Part shown: positions 17,474 to 25,337 of the stretch, piece after piece | Layout: each line of letters opens with the position of its first letter | How positions within the stretch are numbered: position 1 is the first letter of the stretch | Assembly: GCA_001487125.1 (NCBI GenBank) | Contig: LN913013.1 | Location: 124,001-188,000 of the forward strand | Direction of reading: 5' to 3' | Source: Gabonibacter massiliensis | GTDB taxonomy: Bacteria > Bacteroidota > Bacteroidia > Bacteroidales > Marinifilaceae | Length of the DNA stretch: 64,000 nucleotides | Notes under the pieces: generated by a model | Seen by the model: only the letters and a program-made list of their open reading frames with translations | Told to the model about the DNA's origin: nothing | The model's database searches: none | Translations under genes and position numbers: made by a program

Positions 17474-19741
17474 TTAGGGTCGTGTCGTATTTGTTTGACT
17501 GTTGTCGTTTTTCTCCGAGTGGATATGGCATGGAATCCATGCCCAGAATAGACTTCCCTCGTTTATTTTAGAGGTAACCCCGACTTTTCCGTTATAGGTA
17601 TCGACGATAGCCTTACAAATAGCCATACCGAGTCCTGTGCCCTGGGAGAAGTTGTTGAATTTTTCGAATCGTTCGAATACTTTGTCGATATTGTTCTCTG
17701 CTATGCCGCAACCGGTATCTTTAACAAATAATTTGACGCCTCCGTCACGGGATGTAAATCCCATTTCTATACATCCTCTCTCCGTGAATTTTGCTGCATT
17801 GGTAAGAAAATTCGTTATGATTTGTGCAACCCGCAGTCGATCTAAGCAAACGATGCACTTTGATGTCGGTTTGGTCCAGATCAGCTGTACGCCATGTTTA
17901 AGTTTAGGCCGGATCATGATCTCTTGTTCCGAGAAGAGTTCGGTCAAATCGAATTCGCAATCGGTACGACTGATATAGCCTGCTTCGATTTTTGACAGGT
18001 CGAGAATATCATTGATTAAGTTGAGTAGATACTCGCAACTCGAGTCGATGATTCGTTGATACTCTTGTCGTTCTTCCAAAGATTCGGCCGTGTGTATGAG
18101 TTGAGAGAAGCCTACGATGGCGTTCAACGGAGTACGTATTTCATGGCTCATATTGGCTAAAAAAGCAGATTTAAGTGCATCCGATTGCTCTGCTTTCTTT
18201 TTGGCCCGGGCTAACTCTTCTTGCTGCCGAACCTCTTCGGTTATGAGCCTGTTAATACCTAATATTTGGTAGTCCCCGCTTTGAGGGTTCTTAATTTTTT
18301 GTCCGATAATATGGTTCCATTCGTACTGGCCGGATCGAAAGGTCAATATTTTGCTGTTTATCTCTTGGATTTTCCCGTGGGCCAAATCGTTGAATTCCTG
18401 TTTGGTTCGCATCCGGTGGTCGGGATGTACGAATGTGTTGATGTATTCTTCGAATGTTATTCTTTTGTCGAAGAAAAGAGCCTCCTTGCTGCTTGAATAG
18501 AGGAGTCCGTTGGATAAATTCCACATCCAGGGAATGATTTTCCCGATGACGAAAGAGAATTCCAGAAGGGTTTTGGTGTATTCTATCTCCTGTCGGTTTT
18601 TTATTTGTTCGGTGATATCGTCTATACGAAGTACGACACCTTCTATTTCCTCTGCTTCATTGAGGATCGGGTTGGCTGTTATTTTAACCGATAATCCTTT
18701 AGGGGAAGTGTAAGTATGGTATTGTATTTTGCGGGAATTTATGGCTTGGCGGGTAGGGCATTCCATGCAAAACAGATCTTTTTTATGAGTGGTAAATTTG
18801 TTGCAATGTGATCCTATCCGGAAATGATTTACGATTTGTGGGTCGGAAAAAACTTTGGATACATTTTCCCAAAGAATCTCATAATCAGTAGTCATGTAAA
18901 CGAATCCGGAATTAGCATTGTTTAAGATCAGCTTGTTTTGCTTGATCAGGGAGGTTCGACTGTCCTCGTAAAAAAGTTTTTGGGTAGCGTCTTTTTGAGA
19001 ACCGATGATGATAGATACTTTACCGTTTGGAGTGTGTCGGTAAGGTATGGCGTGTATGTTCAAATCTATTTTTTTATTGGATAGATCCCGGATTTTTAAC
19101 GTGAATTTCTGAAATTCACTGCCGTGTTCGATGATCTGATCGAAAGCATCGATCAGTAGATGACGGTAGTCCGGTTCTACACGTAGAAGCAACTCTTCGA
19201 ATTTCATCTGTTTACCGATGACCGTGTTATTGTGGATGGAGGATATCATCTTTTTTTCCACATCATAAGTCCATGACGATAAACCTCCGGCGATTAATGC
19301 ACCGTGTAATTCTTGGTTGTGCGCTTGTGTTTCTTTCTCTTTTTCTATGTTAATGAGATTTGAGATGTCGCGAATCTGGATCGCTATTCGTTTATTCGGG
19401 ATTCTGGAGACGATTATTTCTACGTCTCTGTCATGAAGATTGTCTTCGAAATGAATCGTTTTACCTGTTTTAAGGACGGAATCGAAAATAGTGTCGATTT
19501 GACAACAAAGTTTTTGATAGGGAAAGGTCGGATCTTTACAGTAATAATGAAGAGATTTGCCTGTAATTTTGTATAGATGTTCGGCTATTGTTTTTTGAGA
19601 AGGGACGTTGTAGATGCGAATGACGTATTTGTTTTTATCCAACAGAATAATGGTTTGGGGTAAGGAACCGATCATTGAACGATATAGCTCAATTTCTTGA
19701 TCTATGGTTGTCATTTCGGGGTTTTCATGTACTGTTTCCAT
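17474..19741 (-). CDS. multi-PAS sensor histidine kinase
   Basis: A 755-residue protein without evident membrane segments, so probably a cytoplasmic sensor. About four PAS-like regions fill the first 500 residues, with PAC-like ends such as IEGVVLRIDDITEQIKNR. A short coiled coil precedes the HisKA box FLANMSHEIRTPLNAIVGF (phospho-acceptor His near residue 530). The ATPase domain shows the N box FLTNAAKF, G1 VKDTGCGIA and G2 GTGLGMAI. No receiver domain or adjacent response regulator is present, so it is an orphan kinase here. Cys clusters in PAS regions (YYCKDP...KLCCQ; LFCMECP) could bind metal or sense redox (inference). Confidence 0.9.
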   Translation of the reverse strand: METVHENPEMTTIDQEIELYRSMIGSLPQTIILLDKNKYVIRIYNVPSQKTIAEHLYKITGKSLHYYCKDPTFPYQKLCCQIDTIFDSVLKTGKTIHFEDNLHDRDVEIIVSRIPNKRIAIQIRDISNLINIEKEKETQAHNQELHGALIAGGLSSWTYDVEKKMISSIHNNTVIGKQMKFEELLLRVEPDYRHLLIDAFDQIIEHGSEFQKFTLKIRDLSNKKIDLNIHAIPYRHTPNGKVSIIIGSQKDATQKLFYEDSRTSLIKQNKLILNNANSGFVYMTTDYEILWENVSKVFSDPQIVNHFRIGSHCNKFTTHKKDLFCMECPTRQAINSRKIQYHTYTSPKGLSVKITANPILNEAEEIEGVVLRIDDITEQIKNRQEIEYTKTLLEFSFVIGKIIPWMWNLSNGLLYSSSKEALFFDKRITFEEYINTFVHPDHRMRTKQEFNDLAHGKIQEINSKILTFRSGQYEWNHIIGQKIKNPQSGDYQILGINRLITEEVRQQEELARAKKKAEQSDALKSAFLANMSHEIRTPLNAIVGFSQLIHTAESLEERQEYQRIIDSSCEYLLNLINDILDLSKIEAGYISRTDCEFDLTELFSEQEIMIRPKLKHGVQLIWTKPTSKCIVCLDRLRVAQIITNFLTNAAKFTERGCIEMGFTSRDGGVKLFVKDTGCGIAENNIDKVFERFEKFNNFSQGTGLGMAICKAIVDTYNGKVGVTSKINEGSLFWAWIPCHIHSEKNDNSQTNTTRP

Positions 19742-19869
19742 CGTCGGTAGAAGTTTCTGTTGTATTCCATTTTAGATATAATCCAATTTATTTTCAATGC
19801 TCTTGCTAAATCGATTATCTATGTGTATTTCCACCTCGGCATATCTTAAAGTGAAAGAAGCAATAATCA

Positions 19870-19892
19870 TGCATCTATCTCCAATAGATGCA
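19870..19892. repeat. Spaced palindrome upstream of the histidine kinase gene
   Basis: TGCATCTAT / ATAGATGCA with a 5-nt spacer. It lies about 130 bases before the kinase start, in a 330-base gap holding no other gene. It could be an operator; the remainder of the gap shows only the lruC terminator. Confidence 0.4.
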
Positions 19893-20008
19893 AAATTAAT
19901 AATAAAATTGATATATCGCTAATAATATGGTTATAAAATGAAATAAAATGGAGTTATGCTTTCCTGGGGATTGCCATGCGATGTTTTTTATTCGTTTCGT
20001 TGTTTATA

Positions 20009-20046
20009 AAAAAATAACTTCTTCGTTTCCTGCGAAGAAGTTATTT
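20009..20046 (-). terminator. Rho-independent terminator of the LruC-domain gene
   Basis: A 14-bp perfect stem (20012-20025 with 20033-20046), containing AACTTCTTCG / CGAAGAAGTT. Read on the minus strand it is followed by a T-rich run. It starts about 28 bases after the stop of the gene at 20074. Confidence 0.85.
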
Positions 20047-20073
20047 CTTAATATTACTCTTACCTTTATAGGG

Positions 20074-21342
20074 TTATTTAACTAAATTGGCATTTATCCG
20101 ATTATCGCCTTTGTCTTCATACCAGTCTGTGTTTGTGGAGCCTCCCGATTGGGCCCATTTGGCAAAATTGGGGTAAGCTTTTAAAAAATCTGTGTTTTCA
20201 TAGGCATGTGGTATGTCTGCCGGAATGCTTAGTCCCCATATCAGATTGGTTTTGGAATAATAGTATTTATTCGGATTGATATTATTGCTGTTGGTCGCTA
20301 AGTTGTCATAGACGGATTGTCCTAATAGCGAGGGGGCGAATCCTCCCAAGTGTATTTCTCTTTCCGTGTTGGCAATAAAGAAATCGAATTTATCGAATGT
20401 CACGTCTTCGATAGCGATCGAATTTCTGAATTGAACAAAATAGGCAACTGTAACCCAGTCGCTTTCCGGCATTTCGTACCCCCGTTCCGTGTTTAGATAT
20501 ATTGCCCCCTGGGGTTTTTTGTCATTCTTTTTGATGTCTTTGAAAATAAAAGTGGCAGGAGTGTGAACACTATTTCCGGGATTGAGTTGTACCATTTCTG
20601 CGGTTGCGGCAGCGTTATGACTGCTGTAAGGGGTGATTTCATCGATCTCTCCTCCCTTTACTCCCGTTAACGTAAGGTAAAAGTCATTAGGAATAGAGCC
20701 GCCTACGGCTTTCACTCGAATGCCGATCAGCATGCTGTTCACTTTATTGTTGTTTTGCATGTAAAGTTGTATTTTGTAATTGGCAACCAGATCGTTAAAA
20801 TCATAGTCTCCGTATCCCGGCCATAAATCCTCGAACATTAATGTTCCCCAACCGTTATTTCGTGCAGGATAATATATAGTCCCCACGTTTTGTTGAGGAG
20901 TACGCGCTATTGCTCTTTGAATGTTGAAGATTTCGGTTTGGGGTGCAACATACTCTTTGCTGTCCCCGGGGATCGTGCAGGACAAGGTTGTCCCCGCCGG
21001 AACTAATTCCACTGTTTTAAAATTCCCGTCCTTCGTTTCGTATTTTACATACACTTTTTTCGTGGAGGTCGGAAGGTTTAGATATACGTTATCGGTTTCG
21101 CGACCGACGATAAAAGTGGCAAAAGATGCCTCTTTTTTTGTAAGCGATACTTCGACTTTCGTATCATGTTGGGCTGTAAAATTACAGACTATGTTGGCAG
21201 AAGTTTTCCAATCGAAATTGGATGGTATGTTTAATTTCGTAACTTTCTCCGGCGTATTAGTGCTCGGGGAACTTTCTTTTACGCATGAGTAGAAAAAAGT
21301 CATGCCCAGTAACAAGAAAGAGAATAAGGTGATTCGTTTCAT
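20074..21342 (-). CDS. LruC domain-containing lipoprotein
   Basis: A 422-residue lipoprotein with signal ending FFYSC (lipobox) and CVKESSPSTN after it. The C-terminal two thirds match the LruC domain (DUF4842): LMFEDLWPGYGDYDFNDLV is the hallmark acidic motif, followed by IGIRVKAVGGSIPNDFYL and a C-terminal SGGSTNTDWYEDKG. The N-terminal part has Ig-like repeats. LruC proteins are envelope or surface proteins first seen in Leptospira and common in Bacteroidetes; their role is unknown. The gene is monocistronic with a well-formed promoter and terminator. Confidence 0.88.
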   Translation of the reverse strand: MKRITLFSFLLLGMTFFYSCVKESSPSTNTPEKVTKLNIPSNFDWKTSANIVCNFTAQHDTKVEVSLTKKEASFATFIVGRETDNVYLNLPTSTKKVYVKYETKDGNFKTVELVPAGTTLSCTIPGDSKEYVAPQTEIFNIQRAIARTPQQNVGTIYYPARNNGWGTLMFEDLWPGYGDYDFNDLVANYKIQLYMQNNNKVNSMLIGIRVKAVGGSIPNDFYLTLTGVKGGEIDEITPYSSHNAAATAEMVQLNPGNSVHTPATFIFKDIKKNDKKPQGAIYLNTERGYEMPESDWVTVAYFVQFRNSIAIEDVTFDKFDFFIANTEREIHLGGFAPSLLGQSVYDNLATNSNNINPNKYYYSKTNLIWGLSIPADIPHAYENTDFLKAYPNFAKWAQSGGSTNTDWYEDKGDNRINANLVK

Positions 21343-21374
21343 TTGGTGTGATGTTTTATGTTTCTGGTTTGCGG

Positions 21375-21406
21375 TAAAGGTATGATATTATTTATAACTA
21401 AACAAA
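21375..21406 (-). promoter_or_regulatory. Promoter of the LruC-domain gene
   Basis: On the minus strand TTTG (21406-21403), a 20-nt spacer and TACCTTTA (21382-21375), close to TTTG-N19-21-TAnnTTTG. It overlaps the 3' end of a decayed transporter gene. Confidence 0.6.
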
Positions 21407-21800
21407 TAAATGCATGGTAAATGCATCTATATAGATATATTTATGTTTATTTGTGAAGTTTAATCTTCCTTTTCCTGTCAGGTAGACTCCGCCGATAATT
21501 AAAACGAAACCCACGGCGGTCCTTGCGGGCACCGGTTCATTAAGGATGTAAAGAAGAGGCCGTCAACGTGTTGAGGGGACTTAAATAAAGGTAATGGCTG
21601 GGCGGGTACTTCTTAACTCCTTTACGGCAGGATTCCAATGTATGAAACAGACGAAAGGGGAGATTATTCTTAAAAGAAGTATGCCCCGTACGGAGGGGGA
21701 TAAAAGTATTTGGGTATTGAAATGCAGAAGGATAAAAAAAGAATACGGGTTGAAATGTCATTCACCCGTAGATGATACTTTTCGGGTAATAAAGGGGGGG
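21398..21800 (-). pseudogene. Decayed EamA/DMT-type transporter, C-terminal half
   Basis: Minus-strand translation in shifting frames recovers an EamA C-terminal half. From upstream to downstream the pieces are HFNTQILLSPSVRGILLL, SPFVCFIHWNPAVKELRS, TRPAITFI then a stop, and in the next frame YLSPLNTLTASS, then in a third frame LYILNEPVPARTAVGFVL and IGGVYLTGKGRLNF. The order and spacing match the last four membrane helices of drug/metabolite transporters (NEP motif, GGVYL). At least two frameshifts and no N-terminal half are seen, so it cannot encode a full transporter. A run of eight G lies at its upstream edge. Confidence 0.75.
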
Positions 21801-22098
21801 GCGTAACGGATGATAAAGCGTACGGTGATGTTTATTATGCATATATTATGAATATTCAGTAATAAAGTTACAAAGATATGAGAATCGAAAAGTTCTGATT
21901 TTTGGGGAGAAAAGTGTGTTAAAATAGTAGAAAGGAGATGACTTTGGTGTTTATATATCAGATTATCAGTGTGTTGTTGAAATGTGCGAGAATAAAATGC
22001 ATCTTTTTCTTGTTAATTTATCGTTAAAGTAGGGAGAAGAGTATCGTAATGTGGAATCTTAATGTAATTTTATCGCATATTTATTAAAATTTGTTTGT
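21801..22098. other. Intergenic region, AT-rich, no gene seen
   Basis: Between the transporter remnant and the metalloprotease gene. No ORF or RNA is recognised. TAATTTTA at 22065-22072 is a possible -7 element for the protease gene, without a clear -33 partner. Confidence 0.4.
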
Positions 22099-24747
22099 AT
22101 GAAAAAATGGATTGTATTATTTGTGGCTGCATTGTTTGTTGTGCCCTTTGCCAATGACAGCTATGCTGCATCACGCAAAAAGAAAAAAAACAAGAACAAA
22201 ACCGAAGAGGTAGCTCCGAAGAAGAAGGAGACTCCCTATGAAAAGTTAATGAAAAAACCGGGACGCGAGACTGCCGAGGGTAAATTCTTGACTTTACACA
22301 AAATCGATGGTAAATTGTATGTAGAATTGCCGTTGAAGTACATTGGACGCGATATGTTGATTGCTTCTACCACGGCAGAATCCAGTAATTCTGAGATCGC
22401 TACCGTAGGTTATAAACCGAACGATCCGTTACATGTTAAATTCAATAAGATCGACAGTACGATCGTTCTTCAAGAAGTGAATGCCATAACCGAAGGTGAT
22501 CCTCAGTTGAAATTGGCTTTGGAAAGGAACTATATGGATCCTTTCATGAAGAAATACAAAATCGAGGCTTACAATGCGGATAGCACGGCGGTGATGATCG
22601 ATATGACGACCATGTTTACCGCGAGTGAACCGGCTCTTAGCCCGATGTCCAGTTATTACGGCTTTTTGAATGTGGTTTCTACTTTGAAGCCGGATCTGTC
22701 TATTTTGGGTAAGATCAAAGCTTTTGAAGATAATGTTTCCATCGAGTCTTATATGACTTATTCCTATAAATTGCAGTTCTGGATGTTCATTTTCGGAAGC
22801 GGAGAGGTGACTGCTAAAGTTAACCGGACCATTCTTTTGTTACCGGAAGAACAAATGAAACCGCGTATCGCTGATAGCCGTGTCGGAATCTTCCTGACAG
22901 GTAAACAAAACATCACGATGGAAGAAGACGGTATTCAGAATTATACGTTAGCTAATCGTTGGCGTTTGGAACCCAAAGATATGCAGGCTTGGGAACGCGG
23001 AGAACTGGTAGAACCCGTTAAACCTATCGTGTGGTACGTGGACGATGCCTTCCCGGAAGAGTGGAAAGAACCTTTGAAAAAATCCGTATTGGTTTGGAAT
23101 CAGGCTTTTGAAAAAATCGGTTTCAAAAATGCTATGCAGGTATACGATTTCCCGAAAGACGATCCTAACTTTGATCCGGACAATTTGAAATATTCTTGTA
23201 TCCGTTACGTGCCGATAGAGGTTGCTAATGCTATGGGTCCCTCTTGGGTTGATCCGAGAACAGGTGAAATTATCAACGCTACCGTACTGGTGTACAATGA
23301 TGTTGTTAAATTGATCAATAATTGGCGTTTTGTTCAGACAGCTCAGATAGATCCTTCTGTTCGGACGAAGAAAATGCCGAAAGAGATTATGGATGAGTCT
23401 CTTACCTATGTGTTTGCTCACGAAATCGGACATACGTTAGGTTTGATGCACAATATGGCGGCATCTAATGCTTTCCCGGTAGACTCTTTACGTTCTGCTT
23501 CTTTCACTCAGAAGTACGGAACCACTCCCTCTATCATGGATTATGCCCGTTTCAACTATGTTGCTCAACCGAATGACAAGGGAGTTAGATTGACTCCTCC
23601 TGATATGGGTATTTACGATTTGTATGCTATCAAATGGTTGTATTCTCCGATTCCCGGAAATAAATCGGTAAAAGAAGAAGCTAAGGTATTGGAAAGCTGG
23701 GTAGACGAAAAAGCCGGAGACCCGATGTATCGTTACGGAAGACAACAAATTTTCAGCCGTTACGATCCGAGTGCGTTGGAAGAAGATTTAGGTGACGATG
23801 CTATGAAAGCCGGTGATTACGGAATCAAGAATTTGAAATATATTTTGAAAAACTTGAATAACTGGATTACTGATGATCCTTCAACCGCTCATCGGCAGGA
23901 TTTGTATATGAGTATTGTCAATCAGTACTTCCGTTATTTGAACAATGCATTGGTGAATGTCGGCGGTATCTACTTGTCTGACGTGAAAGACGGAACTCCC
24001 GGAAAACGTTATCAGGCCGTACCGAAAGAGGTTCAAAAGAAAGCGATGAATTGGGCTATCAAACAAGTTCGTAACAGCGATTGGTTGAATGACAAAGAGT
24101 TGACTTCCAAATTCCCCTTGGCTTTGAATATGTCTATCACTTTGAGAGCTGCTGTCGCTAAGAAATTATTCGGATTGAATAAGAACGTGATGGTATCTTC
24201 TCATGTGGCTGACAAAGCTTATTCTTTGAAAGAGTTCTATGACGATTTGTATGCCGGAATTTGGGAACCGACGATTCAAGGTCGTAAATTAACTGAAGGC
24301 GATAAATTGTTGCAGAGAAATTTGGCCGCAGAAGTTGTAGCCTCTGTTAACAAAGTAGTAGGAAAGAAAAGTGGCGGATTGTTCGGATTGCAGGGTGAAA
24401 ACCTGGAACTCGATGCCTATGCTCCTTCCGTAGACGAGATTGTTGCTTACGGATTGGATGAGTCGGGAGCTGTTGCTCGTTTCCAAAAACGTTTACGTCA
24501 TATCGAAAGCGAGTACGGTGCCGGATGTGTTGCCGCTCAGATGCAGAAAAATCAATTCGGTGATGTATACGGATACGGATGGCAACGTGAGGTTCGCATC
24601 GACAATATCGATGAGACCGGGGCTTACAATACGGCTTTGATGGAAAAAATGATCTCTTTGCTTAAGAGTAGAATTCCGTCAGCTAATGCTGCCGATAAAG
24701 CTCATTACCAATCAATTCTTTTGTCTTTGGAAGCTGTGAAAAAATAA
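22099..24747 (+). CDS. zinc-dependent metalloprotease (DUF5117/DUF5118)
   Basis: An 882-residue exported protein. A signal peptide is followed by a lysine-rich stretch (SRKKKKNKNKTEE) and then a DUF5118-like segment (PYEKLMKKPGRETAEGKF). The central DUF5117 region leads to the catalytic zinc site HEIGHTLGLMHN starting at His441, a HExxHxxGxxH metzincin-type motif, with SIMDYARF (Met-turn) about 40 residues on. A C-terminal helical region completes the usual length. Family members are periplasmic or surface proteases of Bacteroidetes with unknown substrates. Codon use is even and the gene ends with a strong terminator. Confidence 0.92.
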   Translation: MKKWIVLFVAALFVVPFANDSYAASRKKKKNKNKTEEVAPKKKETPYEKLMKKPGRETAEGKFLTLHKIDGKLYVELPLKYIGRDMLIASTTAESSNSEIATVGYKPNDPLHVKFNKIDSTIVLQEVNAITEGDPQLKLALERNYMDPFMKKYKIEAYNADSTAVMIDMTTMFTASEPALSPMSSYYGFLNVVSTLKPDLSILGKIKAFEDNVSIESYMTYSYKLQFWMFIFGSGEVTAKVNRTILLLPEEQMKPRIADSRVGIFLTGKQNITMEEDGIQNYTLANRWRLEPKDMQAWERGELVEPVKPIVWYVDDAFPEEWKEPLKKSVLVWNQAFEKIGFKNAMQVYDFPKDDPNFDPDNLKYSCIRYVPIEVANAMGPSWVDPRTGEIINATVLVYNDVVKLINNWRFVQTAQIDPSVRTKKMPKEIMDESLTYVFAHEIGHTLGLMHNMAASNAFPVDSLRSASFTQKYGTTPSIMDYARFNYVAQPNDKGVRLTPPDMGIYDLYAIKWLYSPIPGNKSVKEEAKVLESWVDEKAGDPMYRYGRQQIFSRYDPSALEEDLGDDAMKAGDYGIKNLKYILKNLNNWITDDPSTAHRQDLYMSIVNQYFRYLNNALVNVGGIYLSDVKDGTPGKRYQAVPKEVQKKAMNWAIKQVRNSDWLNDKELTSKFPLALNMSITLRAAVAKKLFGLNKNVMVSSHVADKAYSLKEFYDDLYAGIWEPTIQGRKLTEGDKLLQRNLAAEVVASVNKVVGKKSGGLFGLQGENLELDAYAPSVDEIVAYGLDESGAVARFQKRLRHIESEYGAGCVAAQMQKNQFGDVYGYGWQREVRIDNIDETGAYNTALMEKMISLLKSRIPSANAADKAHYQSILLSLEAVKK

Positions 24748-24765
24748 GATAATCGAATGTTTTAT

Positions 24766-24799
24766 AAAAACGTGTTGGGGAGACTCAACACGTTTTTTT
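24766..24799 (+). terminator. Rho-independent terminator after metalloprotease gene
   Basis: AAAACGTGTTG / CAACACGTTTT stem (24767-24777 with 24786-24796) and a T-run, 20 bases after the stop. Confidence 0.9.
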
Positions 24800-24834
24800 G
24801 ATCTGTGTCAAGTTCTTGGAAAAAGAGGGGACTG

Positions 24835-25008
24835 AGTGCTCTGTTGTTGAGCGTTCAGTAGTTCCGGGTAGAGGACCGTAATCGTCTTTTACTTCTCCTT
24901 TTAAGGTTTTAATTGAGCGAAAACGCTTATATTCAATCCGATTATAAAAATAAAAAGCATGAGTCCTTTTTTTGTTAATTCTTTTTTCATACGGCTTTGG
25001 TTGGACAT
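24835..25008 (-). pseudogene. Truncated N-terminus of a SusC-like receptor
   Basis: Minus-strand translation from ATG at 25008 (or 24990, MKKELTKKGLMLFIFIIGLN) gives a signal peptide with core LMLFIFIIGLNISVFAQ, ending in LKP and a stop. In a neighbouring frame it continues KTLKGEVKDDYGPLPGTT, the start of a carboxypeptidase-like domain found after the signal peptide of SusC proteins. After PGTT the similarity ends and the metalloprotease terminator follows. It is therefore a frameshifted and truncated receptor remnant, not a working gene. Confidence 0.6.
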
Positions 25009-25096
25009 GGTAATTAAAAGTAACGTGTACCTGTATAAACCTACTTTCGATTGTACACTCGTTTATCATTCATAGAGAGATCCGATTTTTATCGGA

Positions 25097-25270
25097 TTAT
25101 TTTTTGATCTGTTTCCATTTCACGACGTCGGCAATAAGACGTTGCCCTTTTATTCCTTTGTCCGAAAGGGTTACTTTATTTTCTTCTTCCGAAAGTTCGT
25201 ATTCGTCTAATAGTACCCATCCCGAATTCTTTAAAACGTCGATATCGATTTTCCGTTTTGGAATGTTCAT
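25097..25270 (-). CDS. small hypothetical protein (57 residues)
   Basis: An ATG-started ORF of 57 codons, starting MNIPKRKIDIDVLKNSGW and ending ADVVKWKQIKK. The composition is protein-like: mixed charged residues, an amphipathic pattern and GWVLLDEYELSEEEN in the middle. No signal peptide or known domain is recognised. It lies between the SusC remnant and the divergently transcribed transglutaminase gene. A short palindrome (ATCCGAT/ATCGGAT, 25080-25097) overlaps the stop, possibly acting as its terminator. It could be a real small cytoplasmic protein or a chance ORF. Confidence 0.5.
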   Translation of the reverse strand: MNIPKRKIDIDVLKNSGWVLLDEYELSEEENKVTLSDKGIKGQRLIADVVKWKQIKK

Positions 25271-25310
25271 GTATTGGTAAAATAGTAAAAGATTTCTGGA
25301 AAATATCCGT

Positions 25311-25318
25311 TATATTTG
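25311..25318 (+). promoter_or_regulatory. -7 promoter element of the transglutaminase-like gene
   Basis: TATATTTG is an exact TAnnTTTG match 20 bases before the ATG at 25338. The -33 region has only TTTC at a short distance. Confidence 0.45.
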
Positions 25319-25337
25319 CTATATAAACTCCTGAAAG

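Noticed and set aside
24785-25069. A 94-codon minus-strand frame as an intact gene
   Set aside because: Its beginning is not protein-like, and the recognisable parts (signal peptide, carboxypeptidase-like start) lie in two frames. It is better explained as a SusC remnant.
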